The notes under the pieces are model-generated. The model had not been told where the DNA came from. It searched no databases and saw only the letters and a list, made by a program, of their open reading frames with translations. Shown here one piece after another: positions 1 through 5,917 of a stretch of 6,910 bases of DNA; position 1 is the stretch's first letter; each line of letters opens with the position of its first letter. This stretch comes from Deltaproteobacteria bacterium (lineage in GTDB: Bacteria > Desulfobacterota > Binatia > UBA9968). Both the position numbers and the translations under genes were made by a program. The stretch is taken from NCBI GenBank assembly GCA_016183075.1, contig JACPFH010000699.1, positions 1 through 6,910 on the forward strand. Direction: 5' to 3'.

Positions 1-156
1 TATGTGGAGCTTTACAGCAGTACAGGCGGCCTCATGGCTGTGAGCTGGTTCGATCGCTTTGGCATCCAGAGGACGGCTGTAGATCGAGCGCTCTTAGAAG
101 AGGCAGACGAACTTGAAGGAGTCTTCGTGCTTGTTGTAGACGGCCGCTCAATATGA
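1..156 (+). CDS. C-terminal fragment of an unrecognised protein (5' end outside the window)
   Basis: Frame 1 is open from the first base to a TGA at 154-156 and gives 51 residues, beginning YVELYSSTGG and ending LVVDGRSI. The composition is protein-like: a Gly-containing stretch, then an amphipathic acidic helix (around residues 31-41, LLEEADELEG) and a hydrophobic strand (VFVLVV). I do not recognise the family and assign no function. About half of the codons end in G or C (28 of 52 by my count). The stop is followed after 7 bases by the next plus-strand reading frame, so the two could once have been co-transcribed. It could also be a chance open frame, since only the 3' end is visible. Confidence 0.45.
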   Translation, partial: YVELYSSTGGLMAVSWFDRFGIQRTAVDRALLEEADELEGVFVLVVDGRSI

Positions 157-163
157 AATCGCC

Positions 164-442
164 TTGTTAAATCAATTTGATGATAACCACTCAAAACCGT
201 TCCCGCCCGACACCTTTCTAGCCCATCCCCACTTCCATAGCCCCCGCTCGAACGCCCTCTTAGACCCGGAGAAGAGACTCATGCTCAGAGTCTTGGAGGA
301 TGCTGGTGGCTGTTATCGAATGAAATTCCTAACCTCGCGGTATCGGGGGAAGGACCTTTACCCTCCTTCGATTCTGTCGGTAAATCCAGAGCTGACGGTG
401 CGGATGTTGCTCGTCGGGTGGTCTAAGGGTTGTTGGCGTTGA
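164..442 (+). pseudogene. Decayed copy of a small conserved hypothetical protein (DPE-R-LML-VLEDA family)
   Basis: The frame encodes 92 residues from a TTG start with no convincing Shine-Dalgarno sequence; the first in-frame ATG is at 281. Residues about 33-47 (LLDPEKRLMLRVLEDA) match, from memory, a widespread family of uncharacterised proteins of roughly 100-130 residues. In that family the block is followed by a Cys/Phe-Gln segment, a G-K-x-L-(F/Y) motif, an acidic EAEEW stretch, a W-x-F-S-F-(E/D)-N-V-C motif and a final L-x-(L/I)-(D/N)-P-(E/D)-(Y)-(L/I)-R-x-G-L-x-x-W. Here GKDLY is followed almost at once by SVNPELTVRMLLVGWSK, so the EAEEW stretch is missing. A PSFDSV peptide, resembling the FSFENVC motif, can be read in another frame over about 359-382. 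This points to an internal deletion with compensating frameshifts. The function of the family is unknown. The 3' end overlaps the convergent gene at 423-908 by 20 bp, also unusual for an intact pair. Confidence 0.5.
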
Positions 443-908
443 GTAGCAGCACAAGCGAAGAAGGCAAGCGAGAGAGGCTAAACGGAAACGCGATCCGTTG
501 CAGCAAGTTAGCCAGCAAACGCCCGCCCAGGGCCCGTATGATGACTAAATAGATCTCCCCGCTGGCCTCGTAATCCTTCAAGACCCGCTTCAAACTTCCC
601 GTATAAAGATCCACCGCCACCTCGACGCCTTTCCTTGCCAGGACCTCCTGGGCAGGGGCGATCTTTTGCTCGGCCAAGGCCTTCTGGACGTGCCATGAGT
701 ACCGGGAGCCGAGGCGTCTTCCCGCCAAAATAGCCTCGCGGGCGGACTCGACCTCCACCCAGTGATCCCCGATGTAGAGCCACAAGTCCACGGGATAGGG
801 CACCAGGAATACAACCCTCCCGCCAGGCTGGGCGACTTTCTCAACGTAAGCAACCATCTCCTCGACCCTGTCACTCCTCCTGAGCGCAACGAGAATCTGT
901 GATGCCAT
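423..908 (-). CDS. Small soluble protein with a universal-stress-protein-like outline
   Basis: 161 residues from an ATG at 908-906. An AGGAGG Shine-Dalgarno (positions 920-915, minus strand) lies 6 nt upstream, so the start is well supported. The pattern suggests an alternating alpha/beta fold: strand ILVALR (5-10), helix DRVEEMVAYVEKV (13-25), strand GRVVFLVPYPV (30-40), a long helical middle (52-92), strand VEVAVDLYTG (95-104), helix SLKRVLKDYEAS (105-116), strand IYLVIIRAL (119-127). This order recalls a universal stress protein (UspA fold), in which the strand near residue 120 usually leads into the nucleotide-binding G-x2-G-x9-G-(S/T). Here that region reads ALGGRLLANLL and lacks a clear ATP motif, so any member would be a non-ATP-binding type. 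The C-terminal 30 residues are hydrophobic (LVLLLN near 152-157) but short for a membrane span. It follows the sigma-54 activator gene on the same strand after 157 bp, so it may be a co-regulated or separate unit. The fold assignment is tentative; function unknown. Confidence 0.72.
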   Translation of the reverse strand: MASQILVALRRSDRVEEMVAYVEKVAQPGGRVVFLVPYPVDLWLYIGDHWVEVESAREAILAGRRLGSRYSWHVQKALAEQKIAPAQEVLARKGVEVAVDLYTGSLKRVLKDYEASGEIYLVIIRALGGRLLANLLQRIAFPFSLSRLPSSLVLLLNANNP

Positions 909-928
909 TTTCTCCCTCCTTTGCCCCG

Positions 929-969
929 TCAGTGTTCATTGTGTGCACCGCTCACTCAGGTGACACTGA
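929..969. repeat. Interrupted inverted repeat upstream of the USP-like gene
   Basis: TCAGTGT at 929-935 is the exact reverse complement of ACACTGA at 963-969, and the match continues inward as TCA/TGA with one bulged base. The arms are separated by about 25 bases. The element lies 21-61 bp upstream of the start codon of the minus-strand gene 423-908, in the 157 bp gap after the sigma-54 activator gene. It could be an operator for that gene or a weak leader stem-loop. There is no T-tract on either side, so it does not look like an intrinsic terminator. I saw no clear -35/-10 pair or sigma-54 site in this gap. Confidence 0.3.
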
Positions 970-1065
970 ATTAGCAGGAGAATTTCGACGGGGGAAACTT
1001 AATCAGGCGCGCGCGAAAGAGGCGGAAGAGTATCTCGGAGGATACGGAGGAGTATAGAAAATCAT

Positions 1066-2418
1066 TCAGCCGATACGGAGCGTGCGAATGAGCCGTGCAA
1101 GGTAGGTTCTCTGCAGACCCAATGCTCGGGCGGCCGCGGCGCGATTGCCTTGAGCCCGGCTGAGAGCCCCGAGGATAAGCTGGCGTTTCGCGGCATGGAT
1201 TGCGTCACGGTAAGATAAGCTTTGGGAGTCAACCTTCGACTCCGCAGCAAAGAGCCTGGGAGAGAGATCGTGAAGGGTAACCTCGGGACCCTGACCCAAA
1301 ACGACGGCCCGCTCAATGACGTTGGCCAGCTCCCGAACATTGCCCGGCCAGTCGTAGGCCAAAAGCTTTTCCATCGCTTCGGGGGTTATCTCCGTAAAGG
1401 CCTTTTTCGTTTCTTTCGAAAAACGCTGCATGAAGTAGCCGGCCAGAGCCGGGACTTCTTTTTTCCGCTCTCTCAAGGGGGGAAGGTGAAGCGGGACGAC
1501 GTTCAAACGATAAAAAAGATCCTCCCGAAAGCGTCCCGCGTTGACCGTTTGCTCAAGATCTCGATTGGTCGCCGCGATAATCCTCACGTCGACATGAATC
1601 GTTCTCGTTCCCCCTACGCGCTCAAACTCCCGCTCCTGGAGGAACCGCAGGAGCTTGGTCTGAACCTCCGGGGAAATATCGCCGACCTCGTCAAGGAAGA
1701 CCGTTCCGCTATGGGCCAGCTCTATTTTTCCTTTTTTCAATTCGGTAGCCCCGGTAAAAGCCCCCTCCTCATGACCGAACAGCTCGCTCTCCAGGAGCTC
1801 CCGCGACAGGCCGACGCAATTGATGGCGACAAACGGCTTGTCTTTCCTCTCGCTCCAGCTATGGATTGCCCGCGCAAAAATTTCTTTTCCGGTGCCGCTT
1901 TCCCCCAGGAGCAAGACCGTCGACGTGCTTCTCGCTGCCTTCTTGGCCACATCTACCGCGCGCTGCATCTCGGGGCTGGTGCCCACGACCATGCGGTAGC
2001 GCTGGCATAACTCTTCCGTCAATATGTCGACCCCTCGCTTCAGCGTCTCCCGCTCCAGGGCCTTTTCCACAATGAGGGCGATGTGGTCCGGCTCAAAGGG
2101 CTTGGGAATAAAATCGTAAGCCCCCTCCTTCATAGCCTGGACGGCTCGCTCGATCGTACCGTAAGCGGTTACCATGACGACGGTAACGTCGCGGCCTCGC
2201 TTTCTGATTTCCCGCAAAACCTGCAGGCCGTTCATGCCTGGCATCTCGACGTCGAGGAGAACCAAATGGGGGTCCTGTCTCTCAAGCAGATCCAGGCCCT
2301 CCGCCCCGTCGGAAGCTCGCACTACCCGGTAGCCCAGGGACTCCAGGCGGTCCCCTAGAACCTCCCGGATATCCGGGTCGTCATCGATCACGAGAATGAT
2401 CCTGCCGGTGGATTCCAT
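1066..2418 (-). CDS. NtrC-family sigma-54-dependent response regulator
   Basis: 450 residues, the usual length for NtrC/AtoC-type regulators. The N-terminal receiver domain (about 6-122) has the acidic pocket D12-D14, phospho-acceptor D56 in LLDVEMPG, T84 and K106. The central AAA+ domain (about 142-375) has Walker A GESGTGKE (172-179), the sigma-54-contacting loop GAFTGA (219-224), Walker B FLDE (241-244), an RFREDLFYRL arginine-finger region (296-305) and the sensor II segment WPGNVREL (357-364). The C-terminal Fis-type helix-turn-helix (about 405-446, with NRAAAARALGLQRTYLARLI) binds DNA. When phosphorylated it should oligomerise at upstream sites and use ATP to open sigma-54 promoter complexes. 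It starts 7 bp after the stand-alone receiver gene; a GGAG sits almost against the ATG, so translation may be coupled to the gene before it. All key residues are intact. Targets cannot be read from this window. Confidence 0.95.
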   Translation of the reverse strand: MESTGRIILVIDDDPDIREVLGDRLESLGYRVVRASDGAEGLDLLERQDPHLVLLDVEMPGMNGLQVLREIRKRGRDVTVVMVTAYGTIERAVQAMKEGAYDFIPKPFEPDHIALIVEKALERETLKRGVDILTEELCQRYRMVVGTSPEMQRAVDVAKKAARSTSTVLLLGESGTGKEIFARAIHSWSERKDKPFVAINCVGLSRELLESELFGHEEGAFTGATELKKGKIELAHSGTVFLDEVGDISPEVQTKLLRFLQEREFERVGGTRTIHVDVRIIAATNRDLEQTVNAGRFREDLFYRLNVVPLHLPPLRERKKEVPALAGYFMQRFSKETKKAFTEITPEAMEKLLAYDWPGNVRELANVIERAVVLGQGPEVTLHDLSPRLFAAESKVDSQSLSYRDAIHAAKRQLILGALSRAQGNRAAAARALGLQRTYLARLIRTLRIG

Positions 2419-2425
2419 CTCCGCG

Positions 2426-2794
2426 TCAGAAAGTAATGGCGTAAACCTTCTCGATCTTGCCTTTCAGCTCTTCCCACTCGAAAGGCTTGAGGACGTAGTC
2501 GTTGGCGCCTTTGGCGATAGCTTCGATGGCGGCTTCACGGGAAGAAGAGGAGGTGATGATGATAACCGGGATCTTCCTGTCCGTCTTCCGGATCGCCTCC
2601 AGAACCTCGATGCCTCCCATCTCGGGCATCCTGACATCGAGAAAAACTCCATCGAATATTTCCGAGGACAATTTGTGCAAAGCTTCCCGTCCTGTCCCCG
2701 CGGTCACGACCGTAAATCCATAGGTCTCCAGACGGTCCTGGATAACTTCGACAATGTCTGCTTCATCATCCACCAGCAACACTTTGAGCCCCAT
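2426..2794 (-). CDS. Stand-alone receiver-domain response regulator (CheY-like)
   Basis: 122 residues forming one complete receiver domain and nothing else. It has the acidic pair D9-D10, phospho-acceptor D53 in FLDVRMPEMGG, T81 and invariant K103 in LKPFE, so it should be phosphorylatable. With no output domain it must act by binding a partner, relaying phosphate or draining phosphate from the kinase. The ATG shares its A with the TGA stop of the histidine kinase gene (TGATG), and GGGAGG lies 6 nt upstream, inside the end of the kinase gene; translational coupling is likely. Over the first 70 residues it aligns without gaps to the receiver of the next gene (shared DI-EV--DRLE--G--VV-A and LDV-MP-M-G--VL--IRK), so the two receivers are close relatives. 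The sequence does not decide between a chemotaxis-like role and a relay role. Confidence 0.93.
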   Translation of the reverse strand: MGLKVLLVDDEADIVEVIQDRLETYGFTVVTAGTGREALHKLSSEIFDGVFLDVRMPEMGGIEVLEAIRKTDRKIPVIIITSSSSREAAIEAIAKGANDYVLKPFEWEELKGKIEKVYAITF

Positions 2795-4485
2795 CAGCCA
2801 CCTCCCGAGCCCGCCGGTTCCCCGGAGCGCAACGGCTGCCGTGCGGGAAGGGTGAAATAAAAAGTGCTCCCTCTCCCCGCCCCGCTCTCCAGCCAGATCT
2901 TTCCGCCGTGCATCTCGACAAGAGCCTTCGAAATAGCCAGGCCAAGTCCCGTCCCCTTGGTTTTGTGCCTGTCCTCTCGGGCGACCTGATAGAATTTATC
3001 GAAAATTCTGCCGGCCTCTTCCGCGGGGATCCCGGGACCTGTATCTGCGATGGAAATCTCTACCCATTCGTCGCCGTTTCGCCGCACACCAACAGTCACT
3101 TTCCCATGCGAGGGCGTGAACTTGACCGCGTTCCCGATGAGGTTCATCAACACCTGCGCGACCTTATCCCGCTCCGCCCACGCACTCACATCGGTATCCG
3201 GAGACGCGACTTCCAAGCTGATTAGCTTCTCTGCGGCTACGGGTCTCAGGCTCTCGTTTACCTCCCTGGTCAACGCGACCAGAGAGATATCGGCCGGTCT
3301 CAGATCGATTTTCCCGGCTTCGATCCTCGACAGATCGAGCAGCTCGTTAATCAACCGTGAGAGACGATCGGCGTTGGATTTGATGCGCGCGAGATAACGC
3401 ATCTGCTTCTCGTTCAGGGCCCCCGTGATGCCGTCCAACATATTGTCCACGGATCCTTTGATAGCCGTCAGCGGCGTCCTCAACTCGTGCGATACGTTGG
3501 AGACGAAGTCCGACTTCATCCTGTCGAGCTCTTTGAGCCTCTTTTCGTAGCGTTGTTTCTCCGTAATGTCCTTGGCCAAATGGAGAAAGCCGACAGCATT
3601 TCCTTGCTCGTCCACGATCGGCGAGACGGCCAGGGCCGCGTCGATGACGACTCCATCCTTTCTTTTTCTGCGCACCTCGAGATTGCGGATGACGCCGCTG
3701 AGCTGGACCTTATTCTGTATCTCCTCCAGTTCCTTCTCCCGGCCCGGTGGGACGAGAATAGCCAGGTGATTTCCCAAGGCCTCGTCTTTCGCATACCCGA
3801 AGATCACCTGGGCGGCACGATTCCAGGTAAGTATCCGCCCCTCCAAGTCTGTCGAGATAACCGCGTCCCCCGCGCTTTCCACCAGGCTTTCAATATAGGC
3901 TTTGCTTCTGCTGGCCTCGTCGTAGAGTTCGGCGTTCTCGAGAGCCATCCCCAACTGAGAGCCAAAGGCCGTAAGAAGTCTGATTTCTCTCGGCGTGAAC
4001 CTGTGGTACTTACGGCTTCCCGCAACAATGATGCCGAGCACCCGATTTTTGGACAAAACGGGGGCGGCGGCGGTGGAGACGACCCCTTCCCGCTCCATCG
4101 TCCGGTTCTTATAGAGACGATTCTTCCGGATATCGGAGCATACGTAAGGCTCTTTGGTCTCAAAAACGATTCTCGTCACGTTGCGCCGCTCGTCAACCGG
4201 CGTGGAAATCCTCTGGAATTCCGGCGAGCGCAGGCCGCGCGCGGCTCTGACATCCATCCTTTTGCCTTCGGAATCCAAGATCCGAATAAAGCCTACGTCG
4301 AAGCCCAGGATCTCCAGCGACTTGTCCAGCGTGTCATTGAGAATCTTGCCGATGTCCAGAGATTGGGTCGCGACTTCAGCGACGGCAAGGAGGGCCGAGA
4401 GGTCTCGGTTCCGAGCTAAAAGCTTTGCTTTTGAGTTCGGACTCGCTACGGAGATGTCTTTGGCTTGACCTTTGACCTGAGCCAT
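2794..4485 (-). CDS. Soluble hybrid-sensor histidine kinase: GAF-PAS-HisKA-HATPase_c
   Basis: 563 residues with no signal peptide or membrane segment, so a cytoplasmic sensor kinase. A short N-terminal helix leads into a GAF domain (about 40-187, ending FGSQLGMALENAELYDEA). A PAS domain follows (about 196-310; SAGDAVISTDLEGRI, WNRAAQVIFGY, closing with AKDITEKQ). The HisKA dimerisation helix (about 320-390) carries the phospho-accepting H333 in NVSHELRTPL. The ATPase domain has N-box N448/N452 (LMNLIGNAVKF), G1 DTGPGIP (481-487), F box around IFDKFYQ (494-500) and G2 GTGLGLAIS (511-519). These are the residues of an active HPK1-type kinase. The C-terminus is a Gly/Ser/Pro-rich tail; its last residues (GSGGG) are encoded by the Shine-Dalgarno region of the next gene. 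There is no receiver domain of its own: two separate receivers follow directly. The signal bound by GAF or PAS is unknown. The upstream SD is weak (TGGAA), and the preceding gene ends 19 bp before the ATG. Confidence 0.95.
   Translation of the reverse strand: MAQVKGQAKDISVASPNSKAKLLARNRDLSALLAVAEVATQSLDIGKILNDTLDKSLEILGFDVGFIRILDSEGKRMDVRAARGLRSPEFQRISTPVDERRNVTRIVFETKEPYVCSDIRKNRLYKNRTMEREGVVSTAAAPVLSKNRVLGIIVAGSRKYHRFTPREIRLLTAFGSQLGMALENAELYDEASRSKAYIESLVESAGDAVISTDLEGRILTWNRAAQVIFGYAKDEALGNHLAILVPPGREKELEEIQNKVQLSGVIRNLEVRRKRKDGVVIDAALAVSPIVDEQGNAVGFLHLAKDITEKQRYEKRLKELDRMKSDFVSNVSHELRTPLTAIKGSVDNMLDGITGALNEKQMRYLARIKSNADRLSRLINELLDLSRIEAGKIDLRPADISLVALTREVNESLRPVAAEKLISLEVASPDTDVSAWAERDKVAQVLMNLIGNAVKFTPSHGKVTVGVRRNGDEWVEISIADTGPGIPAEEAGRIFDKFYQVAREDRHKTKGTGLGLAISKALVEMHGGKIWLESGAGRGSTFYFTLPARQPLRSGEPAGSGGG
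2801..2806 (-). promoter_or_regulatory. Shine-Dalgarno of the stand-alone receiver gene, embedded in the kinase gene
   Basis: GGGAGG on the minus strand, 6 nt before the ATG at 2794-2792. It lies inside the last codons of the kinase gene and encodes part of its Ser-Gly-Gly-Gly tail. With the TGATG stop/start overlap it fixes the receiver start and implies coupled translation with the kinase. Confidence 0.75.
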
Positions 4486-4504
4486 TTCCAGGGGCCAGCA
4501 CCCG

Positions 4505-5083
4505 TTACGGACAAGGAAGTTTTGACACCTCGCACTGGTGCTGGATATGCGTAATCAGGGCGGATGTCGGCTTTTGCGCCCAATCCTCCAGCACCTGCTT
4601 GATTTCTGGATCCTTGGCTGTTGGATCTCCCTTGAAGGCTACGTTTAACGTTCCCACGTATTGGTTACCAAGCACTATCGGCATGGATCTACGGTGAGTC
4701 TCTCCATAGTAGATTTTGCCGAGTTCCTGACTGGTAGGATCGGCTTTATCTGCAGACCAATCTCGCTTAACAACCTCCCCCGGCCGTACTGCGAAGCACT
4801 TCTTGTACAGGCTGGAGACGTGAGTGTCGTTGATGCGGGTGTCCGCAGGCGCATGTTGATGATGATTCGTTGTTCGTAAATTCCTTGCCGCCGGATCCTC
4901 GATCCAACCGACAAAAACAGGGGAAGGTACCGTGGCCCCCGTCCTGTTAAGCCGGCAGGAAACCCATAGTGCCTGACTGGCACTGCCAGCTACAGCGGCC
5001 CTTATCTGATTGAGGACGGCGTTGAGCTGGTTATCAACCCCCGGAAAATTCGGATGGTTGCGGGGAAAGGGAATGTGAGACAT
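4505..5083 (-). CDS. Small GAF-like sensory protein encoded just upstream of the histidine kinase
   Basis: 192 residues from an ATG at 5083-5081, with GGAGGG 8 nt upstream (5097-5092). The N-terminal helix (NQLNAVLNQIRAAV, 18-31) is followed by strands QALWVSCRLNR (37-47) and PSPVFVGWIED (53-63). A His-rich loop (74-88) and LYKKCFAVRPGEVVKRDW (92-109) come next, then MPIVLGNQYVGTLNVAFKG (134-152), and a long helix EIKQVLEDWAQKPTSALITHI (160-180). The segment MPI-x-x-G-x-x-x-G-T-L-N-x-x-F is typical of the last strand pair of GAF domains, so I infer a stand-alone GAF-like ligand-binding or protein-binding domain. There are four cysteines (43, 96, 184, 191), two near the C-terminus, and a His cluster (N-H-H-Q-H at 73-77); metal or redox sensing is possible but unproven. 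There is no membrane segment. It is the first gene of the signalling operon, 19 bp ahead of the kinase, and may present the signal to it. Confidence 0.75.
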   Translation of the reverse strand: MSHIPFPRNHPNFPGVDNQLNAVLNQIRAAVAGSASQALWVSCRLNRTGATVPSPVFVGWIEDPAARNLRTTNHHQHAPADTRINDTHVSSLYKKCFAVRPGEVVKRDWSADKADPTSQELGKIYYGETHRRSMPIVLGNQYVGTLNVAFKGDPTAKDPEIKQVLEDWAQKPTSALITHIQHQCEVSKLPCP

Positions 5084-5128
5084 GAAATGTGCCCTCCGTT
5101 TCTCATAATCGCTTCTTCCTTTTTCTCC

Positions 5129-5157
5129 TTTAGCACGAGCTAACGCCAGGCTGTCAA
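5129..5157 (-). promoter_or_regulatory. Candidate sigma-70-type promoter of the signalling operon
   Basis: On the minus strand a perfect TTGACA (5157-5152) is followed after 17 bases by GCTAAA (5134-5129), which matches the -10 consensus at three of six positions. Transcription would start near 5122, leaving a leader of about 40 nt with the Shine-Dalgarno at 5097-5092. It is the best promoter-like pair in the 160 bp between the Nudix gene and the operon, but the -10 box is weak. Confidence 0.45.
5130..5143. promoter_or_regulatory. Inverted repeat overlapping the -10/spacer of the operon promoter (possible operator)
   Basis: TTAGC (5130-5134), four bases ACGA, then GCTAA (5139-5143): a perfect 5-bp two-arm repeat. 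It covers the -10 box and part of the spacer of the candidate promoter, a position suited to a repressor. It is short enough to occur by chance. Confidence 0.25.
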
Positions 5158-5222
5158 GACCTCAGCAGGCGGAGATTAGACTCACTAGGAACCGAGAGAT
5201 GGTCCCAAACTAGGGCTTTCCC

Positions 5223-5244
5223 GCGGGCAACGTGTCCTTGCCGC
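5223..5244 (-). terminator. Stem-loop at the end of the Nudix gene
   Basis: On the minus strand GCGGCAA (starting at the last base of the TAG stop, 5244-5238), a 7-base loop, and TTGCCCGC (5230-5223) pair as a 7-bp stem with one bulged C. It starts right at the Nudix stop codon. No T-tract follows, so it is not a classical intrinsic terminator; it may protect the 3' end or assist termination. Confidence 0.3.
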
Positions 5245-5828
5245 TAAGCCCCATTCTCATCCGGCTTGAAGTCATAGACGAGCTCCAAAAACTGCTTGAC
5301 GATCCGGGCGGTAGCGCCCCAGATGTCCCACCCGTCATAGTAGAAGTGGTATACGGGATGGCGCCTTTCCGGGTCAAGGTAGCGGTTTTCCTGGATAAAG
5401 CAGCCAGGAGCAAGCAGGGCCGGGATCGGCACCGAGAAAACCGCGGCGGTCTCTGCGTGGTTCAAGCGAAATTCACAGGGCCAGGGGATGACACCGACAA
5501 ACGGGGTGACCAAAAAATTGTAAGCCGCCCGGGTCTGATCGAGCTGTCCTAAGATTCGCACGTGGCCGGGATCGATGCCGATCTCCTCGTGGGTTTCGCG
5601 CAGCGCAGCCTCCAGATCGCCACGGTCCGCGGGATCGACCCTCCCCCCCGGAAAGGCCACCTGGCCGCTGTGGTGGTTCAGCCCTTCCGCCCTCTGCGTG
5701 AGGATCAAATAGTCGCCGTCCTTGCGCTCCTGGATCGGGACCAGTACGGCCGCCTGTTTAAAACCCGCGCCGCTGACCGTGCCCGGCGTCCGCGATTGTA
5801 AGAGCTGGTAGATCCTCTCCGCGCCCAT
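5244..5828 (-). CDS. NudL/NUDT7-type Nudix hydrolase (probable CoA pyrophosphatase)
   Basis: 194 residues from ATG 5828-5826; a TTG two codons upstream (5834) would give 196. Neither has a Shine-Dalgarno sequence, so I chose the ATG. In the 196-residue numbering, LNHHSGQVAFPGG (52-64) is the signature of the NudL/YeaB (UPF0035) branch. The Nudix box follows with RETHEEIGI (79-87), whose E80, E83 and E84 bind the metal; the first half of the box diverges from the general consensus, as is usual in this branch. IWGATARI (171-178) is the conserved C-terminal motif. The family hydrolyses the diphosphate of CoA and its derivatives to 4'-phosphopantetheine and 3',5'-ADP in the cytoplasm; E. coli NudL is 192 residues, so this is full length. 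Substrate preference cannot be proven from sequence. It is divergent from nth across about 90 bp, upstream of the signalling operon but probably not part of it. Confidence 0.88.
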   Translation of the reverse strand: MGAERIYQLLQSRTPGTVSGAGFKQAAVLVPIQERKDGDYLILTQRAEGLNHHSGQVAFPGGRVDPADRGDLEAALRETHEEIGIDPGHVRILGQLDQTRAAYNFLVTPFVGVIPWPCEFRLNHAETAAVFSVPIPALLAPGCFIQENRYLDPERRHPVYHFYYDGWDIWGATARIVKQFLELVYDFKPDENGA

Positions 5829-5845
5829 TTTCAAGCCGACAAGGA

Positions 5846-5874
5846 ATTTAAGTCGAGGCCAAGCTGTGATACAA
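5846..5874 (-). promoter_or_regulatory. Weak candidate promoter of the Nudix gene
   Basis: On the minus strand TTGTAT (5874-5869), 17 bases, TTAAAT (5851-5846). It matches the consensus at three and four of six positions. Transcription would begin near 5839, only about 5-11 nt before the candidate start codons, which would make the mRNA almost leaderless and would fit the absence of a Shine-Dalgarno sequence. Confidence 0.28.
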
Positions 5875-5917
5875 ACTTTCGTTAATTTACCGAATCCCTA
5901 AACAAAAAGCCAATACC

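Noticed and set aside
1030..1080. Repeated GATACGGAG (1041-1049 and 1072-1080) and a GTATC/GATAC hairpin just after the activator gene
   Set aside because: Only two copies, one inside the coding end; short stem without a T-tract, so neither a repeat array nor a convincing terminator.
1222..2010. 262-residue plus-strand open frame opposite the sigma-54 activator gene
   Set aside because: Antisense to an intact AAA+ domain, with no protein-like motifs; a shadow frame.
3487..4419. 310-residue plus-strand open frame opposite the histidine kinase gene
   Set aside because: It lies wholly antisense to a kinase gene with every catalytic motif intact, has no recognisable domain, and is of the kind that arises from codon bias in GC-rich DNA.
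5132..5150. Sigma-54-like TGGC...TGCT upstream of the signalling operon
   Set aside because: The GG and GC elements are 11 bases apart instead of the strictly required 10, and the overlapping TTGACA offers a better explanation.
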